Source: Nocardioides seonyuensis (lineage in GTDB: Bacteria; Actinomycetota; Actinomycetes; Propionibacteriales; Nocardioidaceae). From it: 64,000 nucleotides of DNA. Location of the stretch: NCBI RefSeq assembly GCF_004683965.1, contig NZ_CP038436.1, positions 1,116,001-1,180,000 on the forward strand, in the 5' to 3' direction. Positions 36,101 to 44,079 of the stretch are shown piece after piece. Each line of letters begins with the position of its first letter. Position 1 is the stretch's first letter. The translations under genes were made by a program, and so were the position numbers. The notes beneath the pieces were generated by a model. The model was not told where the DNA came from, made no database searches, and worked only from the letters and a program-made list of their open reading frames with translations.

Positions 36101-36393
36101 CGATCGTCGGGGTCAACACGTTCGTCAAGGAGTCGGCAGCGGACGCCCAGCCCAAGGAGGTCGAGCTCGCCCGCGCGACCGAGGAGGAGAAGTCCTCCCA
36201 GCTCCAGCGCGTGCGGTCCTTCCAGCAGGCGCACTCCACCGAGGCGACCGAGGCGATCGCGCGTCTCAAGGAGGCGGCCGTCTCCGGGGAGAACGTCTTC
36301 GCCGTCCTGATGGACGCCGCGCGGGTCTGCTCGCTGCAGCAGGTCACCGAGGCGTTCTTCGAGGTCGGCGGGCAGTACCGCCGCAACGTCTGA
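33163..36393 (+). CDS. icmF: Fused isobutyryl-CoA mutase (IcmF), B12-dependent
   Basis: The 1076-residue single chain combines three modules. Residues about 10-140 form a B12-binding domain with the axial-ligand motif LFDGHDA (His23). Residues about 190-420 form a MeaB-type G-protein chaperone with P-loop GTGGSGKSS (near 199-207). From about 530 to the end is the acyl-CoA mutase barrel, with NLPGFFPFTAGVFPF and KEDQGQNTCLFSTEFSLRM. This order is diagnostic of IcmF, which interconverts isobutyryl-CoA and butyryl-CoA (sometimes pivalyl-CoA). The context is acyl-CoA metabolism; a dyad at 33137 may control it. Confidence 0.96.
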   Translation: MADLHVPSHPVRIVTASALFDGHDASINIMRRIFMSQGCEVIHLGHNRSVQEVVDAAVEEDVQGVAVSSYQGGHVEYFEYLVESLRAVGAGHVKVVGGGGGVIVPKEITRLRESGVHIFSPEDGQKLGLGGMINSVVADCDFDLWETGPVTAEQVLSGDRHAIARAITGAEAAALDEAMMDEVRTASARRVVPVLGITGTGGSGKSSLTDELVRRFRVDQQDKLRIAVVAIDPTRRKGGGALLGDRIRANSLDGDRVFFRSLATRGAHEVPEHLPDVIDVLKAAGFDLVVIETPGIGQGDAGIVPLVDHSLYVMTPEFGAASQLEKIDMLDFADTVAINKFERRGAKDALRDVGKQLVRNREAFGKQPADMPVFGTSAATFNDDGVTALYQHLRAELAGEGLEVAEGTLAPVDVRHSSGIRQVVPADRVRYLAEITETVRGYHAQTERLAEAARRVQRLNVVQGELVSADKETAGVEDLLESAQRDLPHEVADQIERWPSIVESYSGDEQVVKIRDKEIHTKLTRESLSGNKVRRVALPRFTDHGELVRFWRNENLPGFFPFTAGVFPFKRDNEDPARMFAGEGDPARTNRRFKILSHGNDATRLSTAFDSVTLYGRDPDERPDIYGKVGTSGVSVATLDDMKVLYDGFDLVSPTTSVSMTINGPAPTVLAFFLNTVIDQQVGAFREREGREPNESERAELASYALQSVRGTVQADILKEDQGQNTCLFSTEFSLRMMADIQEWFIEQGVRNFYSVSISGYHIAEAGANPISQLAFTLANGFTYVEAYLARGMDIDDFAPNLSFFFSNGMDPEYSVLGRVARRIWAVAMKERYGASERSQKLKYHVQTSGRSLHAQEMDFNDIRTTLQALIAIYDNANSLHTNAYDEAVTTPTEDSVRRALAIQLIINREWGLAMNENPLQGSFIIDELTDLVEAQVLEEFDRINERGGVLGAMETGYQRGRIQDESMLYEHRKHDGSLPIVGVNTFVKESAADAQPKEVELARATEEEKSSQLQRVRSFQQAHSTEATEAIARLKEAAVSGENVFAVLMDAARVCSLQQVTEAFFEVGGQYRRNV

Positions 36394-36447
36394 CCACGCG
36401 GACGACCGCGAGTTCCGCAGCGGTGTACCCGAGTCCGCGAGCCCACC

Positions 36448-36506
36448 GGTGGTTGAGAAGCAGGCCCTTCGGTGGTTGAGGAGGGACGGAGTCTCGTCTC
36501 GAAACC
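36448..36506. repeat. Tandem REP-like units downstream of icmF
   Basis: GGTGGTTGAG occurs at 36448-36457 and again at 36471-36480. The second continues GAGGGACGGAGTCTCGTCTC and ends with AAACC, making an imperfect palindrome (GGTT...AACC). It is near-identical to the first half of the repeat at 18288. A further GGTTGAG lies at 36583, just before the HNH gene. The 206-base gap holds no gene besides these. Confidence 0.7.
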
Positions 36507-36599
36507 CCGATCACGATCAGGTCACGATGACCGAAACCCCCCATGGAATGGGCCCTTCAGGGCCGTCGAGTGTCAGTGCTGACTGGTTGAGTAGTGCCC

Positions 36600-37973
36600 A
36601 TGACCAGCACCGCTCATCACTCCGATCCCGAGGTCTGTGACCTCGCGGACGCGAGCGTGGTCGGCCTGCTGGAGCAGGCAGCAGAGTGCGAGGCGGTGCT
36701 GCGGGAGGCAGCGGTCCACCAGCTGCGGATCGCCTACGAATGGGCGATCTCCCACCCCGTCATCGACGCAGCCGAGACAGTTCGCGGTCCGGTGCTGCCT
36801 TCGGTTCTCGGGGCCCCGGAGACGTTGGGTGGTGCCGGGACGCCGGCGGTGGCGGCGTTCACCGCCGAGCCGCTCGCGGTCGCCTGCGGCATCGCGCCGT
36901 CGTCGGCGACCGCGCTGCTCGCCGATGCCCTGGATCTCCACCACCGGTTGCCGGTGCTGTGGGACCAGACCCGGGCCGGGTCCGTGGCGGTGTGGAAGGC
37001 GCGTCGGGTTGCGGCCCGCACCCGCGACCTGTCCCTGGACGCTGCGTTGTGGGTGGACCGGCAGACCGCAGGCCGAGTCGGGGCGTTGAGCAAGGCGGCG
37101 TTGGACCGGCTGATCGCCGAGGCCGCGGCACGCGTCGACGGCGCGGACTTGTCGGAGAAGGAGAAGTCCGGCCGGTCGCAGTGGGACGTGCGGCTCACCC
37201 ACCGCGACCCGCGAGAGGGTGGCGCCACCTCCGAGATCCACGCCGTCGGCGACACCCTCGACCTGACCCGGTTCCACGACATCGTCTGCGCCGAAGCAGA
37301 AGCACTCGGCGCCCTGGGCGATGGAGACTCGTTCGAGGTCCGCAAGGCCAAGGCCCTCGGTGTGATCGCCGACGCCCAGGCCCGCCTCGACCTCACCAGC
37401 CTGATCGGCGACGACGCCAGCCCGGAGGAGCAGGCCAAGGTCCGCCGCCGGCTCATCGAGCGCCGCGACGCCAAGGTACGGCTCTACCTCCACGCCTCCC
37501 TGGCCGACGTCGCCGCTGGTTCGTCCGGCGCGGTCGGCACCGTCGAAGGCCTCGGTTCGGTCACCCTCGACCTGATCAAGGACTGGGCCGGACGCTCCCG
37601 AGTCACCATCCAGCCGGTGCTCCACGTCGCAGGCGACGACCCCTGGTCCGTCGACCGGCACGACCCACCACCCCGAATGGCCGAGCAAGTCGTTCTCCGC
37701 GACGGCGCGTGCGTGTTCCCGTGGTGCAAACACCCAGCACGCCACGCCGACCTCGACCACATCGAGCCCTACGTCAACCCTGACGAGGGCGGACCGCCCG
37801 GCCAGACGAGTCCCGAACAACTAGCTCCCTTGTGCCGAAGACACCACCGCGCCAAGACAGCAGACGCCTGGAGCTACCAACGCACCGCACCCGGCACCTA
37901 CCTGTGGACCGGACCCGCCGCCCTCACCGCCCTCGTCACCCCCACCGGCACGACCAGCGTGACCACACGCTGA
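36600..37973 (+). CDS. HNH endonuclease with DUF222 (13E12 repeat family)
   Basis: The 457-residue protein has a DUF222 domain (about residues 20-350) and a C-terminal HNH nuclease: CVFPWCKHPARHADLDHIEPY and LAPLCRRHHRAKT, with zinc-type Cys and His ligands and the catalytic D-H. The family is multicopy in actinobacteria and is thought to behave as a mobile or repeat-associated nuclease; its role is unknown. ATG 36600 is used, though GTG 36594 is possible. REP-like units stand immediately upstream. Confidence 0.9.
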   Translation: MTSTAHHSDPEVCDLADASVVGLLEQAAECEAVLREAAVHQLRIAYEWAISHPVIDAAETVRGPVLPSVLGAPETLGGAGTPAVAAFTAEPLAVACGIAPSSATALLADALDLHHRLPVLWDQTRAGSVAVWKARRVAARTRDLSLDAALWVDRQTAGRVGALSKAALDRLIAEAAARVDGADLSEKEKSGRSQWDVRLTHRDPREGGATSEIHAVGDTLDLTRFHDIVCAEAEALGALGDGDSFEVRKAKALGVIADAQARLDLTSLIGDDASPEEQAKVRRRLIERRDAKVRLYLHASLADVAAGSSGAVGTVEGLGSVTLDLIKDWAGRSRVTIQPVLHVAGDDPWSVDRHDPPPRMAEQVVLRDGACVFPWCKHPARHADLDHIEPYVNPDEGGPPGQTSPEQLAPLCRRHHRAKTADAWSYQRTAPGTYLWTGPAALTALVTPTGTTSVTTR

Positions 37974-38045
37974 CGGATCGTGGCGGGCGCAGCCTGAGCG
38001 CCTGTGGACTCCGACCGCGCCGAATGCGGCAGGTGAGTGCGACCG

Positions 38046-38339
38046 TCAGACGGCGGGATCCATCGACTCAACGTGGAAGTAGGCAACCTCACGGCGACCT
38101 TCGGTGACAACGATGACGTCACCCTCAGTCACCCCGTGCGGTGGCACGTTGTCAACGAACAGCCATGCAGCGTCAGTTTGCGAGCGCCAAGCCGTGCGGT
38201 CCTGCACGCGAAGGACAACGGACGCCAACCCGGTGGTCGCGTTCGCCGGAGGGACGAAGCCCGTGGCCGCATAGTCCTGCTCGGGAGGCGTCGGCGGTGG
38301 CCCCGTGTCGCGGCCGCCCTGCTCGCGCGTAAGCCACAC
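38046..38339 (-). CDS. Hypothetical protein, possibly a gene remnant
   Basis: The 97-residue frame reads like protein (QDRTAWRSQTDAAWLFVDNV, VIVVTEGRREVAYFHVESMD). GTG 38339 has no evident ribosome binding site. Coding-like text continues upstream in other frames (AVAFVRIDGPLPFHGT just before, then a stop), which suggests frameshift decay of a longer gene. No family recognised. It lies antisense to the open frame preceding the orphan gene at 38508, in the atypical region. Confidence 0.45.
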   Translation of the reverse strand: MWLTREQGGRDTGPPPTPPEQDYAATGFVPPANATTGLASVVLRVQDRTAWRSQTDAAWLFVDNVPPHGVTEGDVIVVTEGRREVAYFHVESMDPAV

Positions 38340-38507
38340 TACGTACCGTGGAAGGGCAACGGGCCGTCGATACGCACGAAGGCGACTGCCCTACTGCGAC
38401 TTCCGTCGCCTGCTCATCGGCATCCGTGCGCCCGGCGTGGCAGCTGTGTCGCTGCGAACAGATCAGAAGCGCAAGCCCAGGCGACGTCGTTGGAGGTGGA
38501 GACGAAA

Positions 38508-39662
38508 ATGACACGTTCGGAGGGTTGTGCGGTGACGGTCAGTCGTGAGCAGACGATCCGGCGCGATGATTGGTACTTCGTCGTCAGTGACCCATCGTCA
38601 CCATCGGCGGTCGCGACTGACTACGAGCGGACGCTTCGAATCGCTGAGGAGACGACGTCTGATCTTGGGGGAGCACCCAGAGCCGGTCAGTGGATCCCCA
38701 CTGACAAGGGTTGGGCGGCGAAGCTGGAAGCGGTCGCCGAGCCGGACCGCGCTATGGCGTGGTTCGAGGCATTCGCCGGAAGGTGGGCCGACCAGGCCGT
38801 CGTTCAACCTCGACCTCGCAAGCGCTACTCGAGGCACCGTGATCCCCGCTCGACACTCACCCTGGGCGCCGCCTACACCACCAATGACCTCTCGGTGCTT
38901 GCGCCTGACGACAAGGGACGGACGTGGGCGGTCCCGATCGAAGTCACGCATGAGCTGGCTCGCCGCGCGGCGGCGTGGCTGGAACTTGAGGGCGCGACCA
39001 CGTACTACACCCACAGCGAGCACACCATCGTGTGGTCAACCCCCACCCTCGGGATCCCCCCTCTTCGGAGCCTGGTGGAAGCCATCGCCGAGCCGTACGC
39101 CTCCACGAATCTTCAATCCTTGCGCACAGGTCCGGTGCGCCATCGGGCGGTTGTGTTCGAACGAGAAGGTCGGATCGCCTGCCAAGACGTGGACCCGACG
39201 CACAGCACACGGGAACAGCTCGACCTGCTCGAGGAGTGCATCCGGTGGCAGCCGGCAGCATTGGACTATGCGTTCATCACCTTCGAGCCTGGCGGGGCGG
39301 AGAACGTGTGGTGGGGGCAATATGTCCATTACTTCCTACCCCATGGGCTGAGCGAGCCCGACCTTCGGGAACGTCGCTCACTACTGTCCTCGTACGTACC
39401 AGATGCGTTCGGCGTTCAGGTTCTCACTGACGCGCACTTGGCACGCGCCAACGACCTCAGTGACTGGTCTATCGAGGAGATCGCCCCGGGACGCCACCTC
39501 GTCAGCGCACGCGAGCTTGACCCCTGGCTTGTCGCTCCCTCACCACACCCTCAGGCGGAGCACATGATGGGACCGCCCCCGGCCGAACTCGTCGGTAAGG
39601 CACGTTCCGATTTCGGGGACATGATCCTGCCTTCTGAAGCGCCCTCGGTTCACCCAGGGTGA
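38508..39662 (+). CDS. Orphan hypothetical protein, atypical composition
   Basis: The 384-residue cytosolic protein has no signal or membrane segment. The text is acidic and Trp/Tyr-rich and coherent through most of its length (for example DDWYFVVSDPSSPSAVATDY and WWGQYVHYFLPHGLSEPDL), so it is a real gene. I recognise no domain. Codon use includes more A and T at third positions than neighbours, pointing to recent acquisition. GGAGG about 10 bases before ATG 38508 supports the start. Context of REP elements, HNH gene and a decayed frame fits an accessory locus; a defence or toxin-immunity role is only a guess. Confidence 0.75.
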   Translation: MTRSEGCAVTVSREQTIRRDDWYFVVSDPSSPSAVATDYERTLRIAEETTSDLGGAPRAGQWIPTDKGWAAKLEAVAEPDRAMAWFEAFAGRWADQAVVQPRPRKRYSRHRDPRSTLTLGAAYTTNDLSVLAPDDKGRTWAVPIEVTHELARRAAAWLELEGATTYYTHSEHTIVWSTPTLGIPPLRSLVEAIAEPYASTNLQSLRTGPVRHRAVVFEREGRIACQDVDPTHSTREQLDLLEECIRWQPAALDYAFITFEPGGAENVWWGQYVHYFLPHGLSEPDLRERRSLLSSYVPDAFGVQVLTDAHLARANDLSDWSIEEIAPGRHLVSARELDPWLVAPSPHPQAEHMMGPPPAELVGKARSDFGDMILPSEAPSVHPG

Positions 39663-40041
39663 ACGTACCGACGCGACAGACGTCCACGCGCGTTCCGCCG
39701 TCAAGCACACGAGAACCATGTTCGGCGATGAGCAGAACGTCACCGCTTGGCCGACGCAGGACCGCACAGCCTTCCTCGGACACGTCGAGGGTGCCTGTCA
39801 GGGTTTCGGCCGGATACGGCCAGACGTCCACACTTGTGGGCTTGTCATCAGGCCGTCGCGCCCGGTGAGTCGGCGACGGGGGACCTGCACGTTGATCAGG
39901 GTAGATCGCCGACGGCGTCAACGGCAGCATCACGATCCGGATCTCGGCCGCTTGTTCCATTGACCCAGGACCAGATCCGGCAACCGGCGTCGTCACTAGG
40001 GACACACCCAGTGAGCTCGCGGCGCCGAGACTGGTCGACAC
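39502..40041 (-). pseudogene. Possible decayed lipoprotein-like gene
   Basis: The frame encodes 179 residues, of which the middle (TLTGTLDVSEEGCAVLRRPS, then DVLLIAEHGSRVLDGGTRVDV) looks like a real exported-protein domain. The C-terminal ~50 residues are basic, low in coding character, and overlap the end of the convergent orphan gene by 160 bases, as if the original stop was lost. The N-terminus (SLVTTPVAGSGPGS) may be a degraded lipobox. Uncertain. Confidence 0.35.
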
Positions 40042-40138
40042 CGGACGACGAACTGCGGCCGCGGAGCGCGTGGACGCGGCTGGACCTGTCCCGCCGCGGT
40101 TCGTCCGCCCGGGTCGTGGCTTTCGGTGAGGACGTGGG

Positions 40139-40792
40139 TCAGTCGGCGAGCTTCGTCGCGGTGCACAGGAAGACGCCGAAGTCCCGGTCCTCCTTGGTGA
40201 TGCTGGTGGCGTCGACGAACGCGACGTCTCCGAACCCTGCGCTGGTCAGCCGCTGGCGGAGCTCGTCCCGGTCGAAGCCGTGGTGACCGTCGAAGTCGAC
40301 CTTGTTGGCATGGAACGCCCCGTCGGGGTCCTGCTCCAGGTCGGCGATGGCGAGCCGGCCGCCGTCCACGAGCAGGCGGCGCACGGCCGCGAGCATCGCG
40401 TCGAGGTCGCGCACGTGGTGGAGCGCCATCGAGCTCCAGGCGACGTCGTACTCGCCGTCGATGGTGTCGCGCGTCAGGTCGACCTGCAGCGCCTTCGCCC
40501 GGTCCGCGAGCCCCGCGGCCTCGATGCTCTCCTGGGCGACCTGGACCATGCCGGCCGAGGGGTCCGTGATCGTGATCGTGCCGACGTGGTCGGCCAGAAG
40601 GATGCTGAGGCGACCCGTCCCCGCCCCGACGTCGAGGGCTCGCGTCCCGGGCTCGAGCCGCACGGCCTCGCGGATCGCGCGGGCCACCGCCTGTTGACGT
40701 TCCTCGTGACTGGGGTCGTCGTCCCACGTCGCCGCTGCGTCGTCGAAGTCGTCGTGGCGGTGCGGGTGCGGCTCGTGGTCGTGTCCGTGCAT
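40139..40792 (-). CDS. SAM-dependent methyltransferase with His-rich N-terminus
   Basis: The 217-residue class I methyltransferase begins with a histidine-rich stretch (MHGHDHEPHPHRHDDFDDA) before motif I ALDVGAGTGRLSILL (about residues 52-66). VAWSSMALHHVRDLDAML is the motif IV/V region. It resembles UbiE-like or cyclopropane-type small-molecule methyltransferases. The N-terminal His cluster could bind metal and is unusual for the fold. Acceptor unknown. Confidence 0.85.
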   Translation of the reverse strand: MHGHDHEPHPHRHDDFDDAAATWDDDPSHEERQQAVARAIREAVRLEPGTRALDVGAGTGRLSILLADHVGTITITDPSAGMVQVAQESIEAAGLADRAKALQVDLTRDTIDGEYDVAWSSMALHHVRDLDAMLAAVRRLLVDGGRLAIADLEQDPDGAFHANKVDFDGHHGFDRDELRQRLTSAGFGDVAFVDATSITKEDRDFGVFLCTATKLAD

Positions 40793-40825
40793 GCGCTCGA
40801 CCCTAGCCCCGGTCAGTGGTCCCGG

Positions 40826-41692
40826 TCAGTGGCCCGTGTACCCGGCGCACTCACGGTCGAGCCACGCGAGCAGGTCCGCGTGGTCACGCCGTGGCGGTTC
40901 GAGCACCAGGGGCAGCAGCGGTCCGTCGCCCAGGCGCAGCCACACGCGCCAGATGAAGGTCTGCGTGCTCTGGCTGCGTGCGTGCTCGTCGCACCGGCCC
41001 GCTGACAGCTGGACGGGTACGACGACCTTCTCGTCCTCGGCGGCCAGGCCGGCGCCGGCTCCGACCGCGAGGTCGAAGAGCACCGAGCCCTGCACCTGCT
41101 CGACGGCGATCGGGTCGGGGTCGGCCCGTCCCGTCCTGCTGAGCACGAGGCCGTCACCGGCCTCGCCGGCGACGTCCCACCGGACGTCGACCGCGTCGGC
41201 GATGTCCTGCTCGGCGCAGGCGGTCGCGTGCAGCCGCTCGAGGAACCGCCGACCGTCCGCGGGCATGTCGGCGCGGTAGGTGCGCGCTCGCGTCACGACA
41301 ACGCCGCGCATGGGGGCCGCACCCACGTCCGGACCGCAGTCGGGTCGTGACAGCCGGTAGCGCAGGTCGACGATCGACTGGGCGGGCACGTCGTAGTCCG
41401 CGGGCTGCACGTCGCCGGGGAAGCCGGCCCAGTCCACGCCGACGGCCTGCACGGGCAACACCCGGACGGTGCCGTTGGAGACCCTGACCTGGGCGCGGCG
41501 GGTGCCCTCGTCGAAGCGTGACTGGATGAAGGACACGCCGACGCCGGGCGGAACGGTCTCGGGCGCCAGCGTGATGGTCCGGTGGCCGGGGCTGGGCTGC
41601 TGGGCCGGACGGGCGGCGGGGTCGGTCCGCGAGGCCGAGCACGCTGTCGTACCCAGGACGACGGCGAGGGCGAGCCCGACCAGTCGCTTCAT
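40826..41692 (-). CDS. Predicted lipoprotein of unknown function
   Basis: The 288-residue protein has a lipoprotein signal (MKRLVGLALAVVLGTTAC, lipobox LGTTAC with Cys18) and then a beta-rich soluble domain with several Cys (for example RPDCGP, ATACAEQD, GRCDEHA). There is no recognised domain. It is transcribed away from the Excalibur-nuclease gene, sharing a 90-base divergent promoter region. Confidence 0.7.
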   Translation of the reverse strand: MKRLVGLALAVVLGTTACSASRTDPAARPAQQPSPGHRTITLAPETVPPGVGVSFIQSRFDEGTRRAQVRVSNGTVRVLPVQAVGVDWAGFPGDVQPADYDVPAQSIVDLRYRLSRPDCGPDVGAAPMRGVVVTRARTYRADMPADGRRFLERLHATACAEQDIADAVDVRWDVAGEAGDGLVLSRTGRADPDPIAVEQVQGSVLFDLAVGAGAGLAAEDEKVVVPVQLSAGRCDEHARSQSTQTFIWRVWLRLGDGPLLPLVLEPPRRDHADLLAWLDRECAGYTGH

Positions 41693-41782
41693 CCCTCCAT
41701 CATGGCGGTGGCGAGGTGGCCCGTTCGAGTCATTTGGGGCTGATCCGGCCCCTGGCGATCGTCATCGGCGCAGTCTGGATCG

Positions 41783-42508
41783 ATGGTCCTCCGTGTCTTC
41801 GTCCTCGCCCTCGCCCTCCCGCTCCTGGTGCTGATCGGCCAGTCCCCGGCGCAGGCCTCCGACCGCGACTGTGGCGACTTCGCGACCCAGGCCGCGGCGC
41901 AGGCGTTCTTCGTGAGCGCGGGACCGGGTGACCCGCACCGGCTCGACTCCGACTGGGACCGCGTCGTCTGCGAGAGCAACCCGTGCCCGTGCAGCACGGG
42001 CCAGGCCCCCCAGCCGTTCGCCGGCACCAGCCCGACGAGCTCCCCCTCCCCCTCGCCGACCACCAACCCCGAGGGCTCCGGCAACAGCGGTCCGGTACGA
42101 CGCGACGTCGGCAACGTCGTCAAGGTCACCGACGGCGACACCCTCAAGGTGCGGATCCGAGGAGTCGGCATCCGTGACGTCAGGCTGCTCGGCATCGACA
42201 CCCCCGAGAAGTACGGCCGGCGTGAGTGCGGCGGCGAGCTCGCGACCTCGGCCATGCACCAGGAGGCACCCGTGGGTTCGCGGGTCGTGCTGCGCTCGGA
42301 CCCGTCGCAGGCGGCCGTCGACCGCTACGGCCGGCTGCTGCGCTACGTCATCCGCAACGGCCGCGACGTGGGACGGCGGCAGGTGATCACCGGGCACGCG
42401 CAGGTCTACGTCTACCGCGACGACCCCTTCACCAGGACTGCTTGGTACCGCAGCGCCGAGCGCGCGGCGCAGACCCACGCCCGGGGGCTGTGGAACCGCT
42501 GCTGGTGA
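41783..42508 (+). CDS. Secreted Excalibur plus thermonuclease (SNase) protein
   Basis: The 241-residue exported nuclease has a signal peptide (about residues 1-25), an Excalibur domain (about 28-64; DRDCGDFATQAAAQAFF, GDPHRLDSDWDRVVCE with a Ca-binding D-x-D-x-D pattern), a Ser/Pro-rich linker, and an SNase domain from about 110 (VTDGDTLKVRIRG, DVRLLGIDTPEKYGRREC, YGRLLRYV). It would cut DNA or RNA extracellularly with Ca2+. The Excalibur is usually C-terminal in nucleases; here it is N-terminal. Confidence 0.88.
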   Translation: MVLRVFVLALALPLLVLIGQSPAQASDRDCGDFATQAAAQAFFVSAGPGDPHRLDSDWDRVVCESNPCPCSTGQAPQPFAGTSPTSSPSPSPTTNPEGSGNSGPVRRDVGNVVKVTDGDTLKVRIRGVGIRDVRLLGIDTPEKYGRRECGGELATSAMHQEAPVGSRVVLRSDPSQAAVDRYGRLLRYVIRNGRDVGRRQVITGHAQVYVYRDDPFTRTAWYRSAERAAQTHARGLWNRCW

Positions 42509-42546
42509 CTGCATACTGGCTCCGGTAGATCACGATCGGAGCCCGC

Positions 42547-42960
42547 ATGGCGACCTCTCGCATGCTTCTTCTGCGGAGCGCGCTGGTCGCGGTCGGCCTG
42601 CTGATGCTCCTGCTCTACCCGATCAGTGCCGTGTGGCCCTCGGGGTGGGCCTGGCACGAAGGCGCTCCCCACGACTCCCGCTACTTCATGATGATCGTGG
42701 GCCTCTACCTCACCCTGGGCGCCTTCCTCGTCAACGCGGCTCGCAACCCATCGGCCCATCTCAGCCTGATCTGGTTCGCTGTGTGGTCCAGCGCCGTCCA
42801 TGCGGTGATCATGGGCGTGCAGGCCCTCGGGGCCGAGGATCACCGCGGACACCTCTGGGGTGACGTACCCGCGTTGCTGCTGGCGGCGGTGGTGCTGGCC
42901 GTGCTCGTGCGGGCGGCGGACCTCGGGCCCGACCGCCCGGGCGAGGCGACTCGCCGCTGA
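42547..42960 (+). CDS. DUF6632-type small membrane protein
   Basis: The 137-residue protein has four hydrophobic segments (about residues 8-28, 47-66, 71-91, 102-121). The pattern matches the DUF6632 family of small four-helix membrane proteins seen across actinobacteria. Function unknown. Starts at ATG 42547, 38 bases after the nuclease gene, and may be co-transcribed with it. Converges with the epimerase gene. Confidence 0.72.
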   Translation: MATSRMLLLRSALVAVGLLMLLLYPISAVWPSGWAWHEGAPHDSRYFMMIVGLYLTLGAFLVNAARNPSAHLSLIWFAVWSSAVHAVIMGVQALGAEDHRGHLWGDVPALLLAAVVLAVLVRAADLGPDRPGEATRR

Positions 42961-42964
42961 CCCG

Positions 42965-43963
42965 TCAAGGGTGCAGCGGCGGCATCTGGCTCCCGGCCCG
43001 CTCGGGCATACCGAGCAGCACGGCCTCGACCGCGCTGGCGGCATCGTGACGCGGCGTCCAACCCAGCTCGGTGCGAGCGCGGGTGGAGTCCATCAGCGGC
43101 AGCATCTGCAGCGCCGCGAACAGGCTGCCCGGGACCGGCAGGACCCGCGCGTGCCACGCGGCGTCGAGGGCGTGCCGGGTCAGGGTCGGTGACACCTCGA
43201 AGGTCCGCGCCCCCATCAGCTCACCCAGCTCGTGCCGGCCGAGGACCCCTTCGGCGGCGAGGTTGAAGGCACCGCGGGCACCACTGCGCAGCATCGCGGC
43301 CACGGCTCGCGCGACGTCTCCGCTGTGCACCGCCTGGAACCTGAGACCGGCCGGCACGGGCAGCACCGGGATGCGGCGTCGGTCCAGCAGCGACGGCCTG
43401 GCGAGCGCGCCGCCGAAGATGCGTCGCTGCTCGCTGGCGGCCGACCGCTGGAAGACGAACGCCGGTCGCATCCGTACGACGTCGATGTCGGGGTTCTCGG
43501 CCTCGAAGGTGTCGAGCACCCGCTCGACGTAGGCCTTCTCACGACAGTACGCCGCCTCCGAGGCGCCGTCGGTGTGCCAGTCCTCGCGCACGGGCTCGTC
43601 GTGCACGACGGGCGAGTAGGCGGCGATCGAGGAGGACACGATGACCTTCCCGATGCCTGCCCGCGCCGCGGCGCCGAGCACCCGCCGGCTCCCCACGGCG
43701 TTGGTCGTCCACGTCACCTGAGGTTCGTGCGTCGGCTGGAACTTCCATGCCAGGTGCACCAGCGCGTCGCACTTCGCGAGCAGGTCGGTGAGGTCGTCGA
43801 GCCCGACGTCGGCGCTGACCCAGCGGACCGAGGGGTCCGGGTCGGGCGGCTGGCCGGGATTGCGGCGCGCGACCGCGACCACCTCGTGCTCGCCCCCGCT
43901 CGTGAGCTCGCGCAGCACCGCGCTGCCGATGTTGCCGGACGCTCCCGTGACGGCGACTCTCAT
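42965..43963 (-). CDS. NAD-dependent epimerase/dehydratase family protein
   Basis: The 332-residue extended SDR has the Rossmann motif MRVAVTGASGNIGSAVL (G-x-x-G-x-x-G at about residues 7-13) and an active-site segment with IVSSSIAAYSPV and AYCREKAYVERVL (Y-x-x-x-K). Substrate could be a nucleotide sugar or a small oxidoreductase substrate; no specific signature seen. ATG 43963 is selected over the longer frame because the nucleotide motif begins there. Confidence 0.88.
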   Translation of the reverse strand: MRVAVTGASGNIGSAVLRELTSGGEHEVVAVARRNPGQPPDPDPSVRWVSADVGLDDLTDLLAKCDALVHLAWKFQPTHEPQVTWTTNAVGSRRVLGAAARAGIGKVIVSSSIAAYSPVVHDEPVREDWHTDGASEAAYCREKAYVERVLDTFEAENPDIDVVRMRPAFVFQRSAASEQRRIFGGALARPSLLDRRRIPVLPVPAGLRFQAVHSGDVARAVAAMLRSGARGAFNLAAEGVLGRHELGELMGARTFEVSPTLTRHALDAAWHARVLPVPGSLFAALQMLPLMDSTRARTELGWTPRHDAASAVEAVLLGMPERAGSQMPPLHP

Positions 43964-43997
43964 GCGAGGGGTGTACCCCCGTCCCCGGAGTGGATGC

Positions 43998-44014
43998 GAC
44001 CCCCTCGAGGGGTC
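43998..44014. promoter_or_regulatory. C/G-tract dyad upstream of the DUF305 gene
   Basis: GACCCCCTCGAGGGGTC is a 17-bp imperfect palindrome with 6-bp arms and C/G tracts flanked by A and T, of the kind bound by CsoR/RcnR-type metal regulators. It lies 66 bases before the DUF305 ATG. No such regulator is in the window. It could also be a hairpin. Confidence 0.4.
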
Positions 44015-44079
44015 TTTCGACTCTGGTGGCACAGGTCCCGCAGCGGGAGGCTGGAAGCACCCGAGACGTAGGAGGGGTG

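Noticed and set aside
33211..36234. 1007-residue open frame on the strand opposite icmF
   Set aside because: It mirrors icmF codons, is low in conserved motif content and has the Leu/Val/Gly bias typical of antisense frames in GC-rich genes.
36600..37973. DUF222/HNH gene as part of a prophage
   Set aside because: No phage structural, integrase or lysis genes nearby; this family is chromosomal and multicopy in actinobacteria.
38173..38514. 113-residue minus-strand frame overlapping the orphan region
   Set aside because: Basic, Ser/Pro/Arg-rich composition and no start context; it may hold pieces of a decayed gene, noted with 38046-38339.
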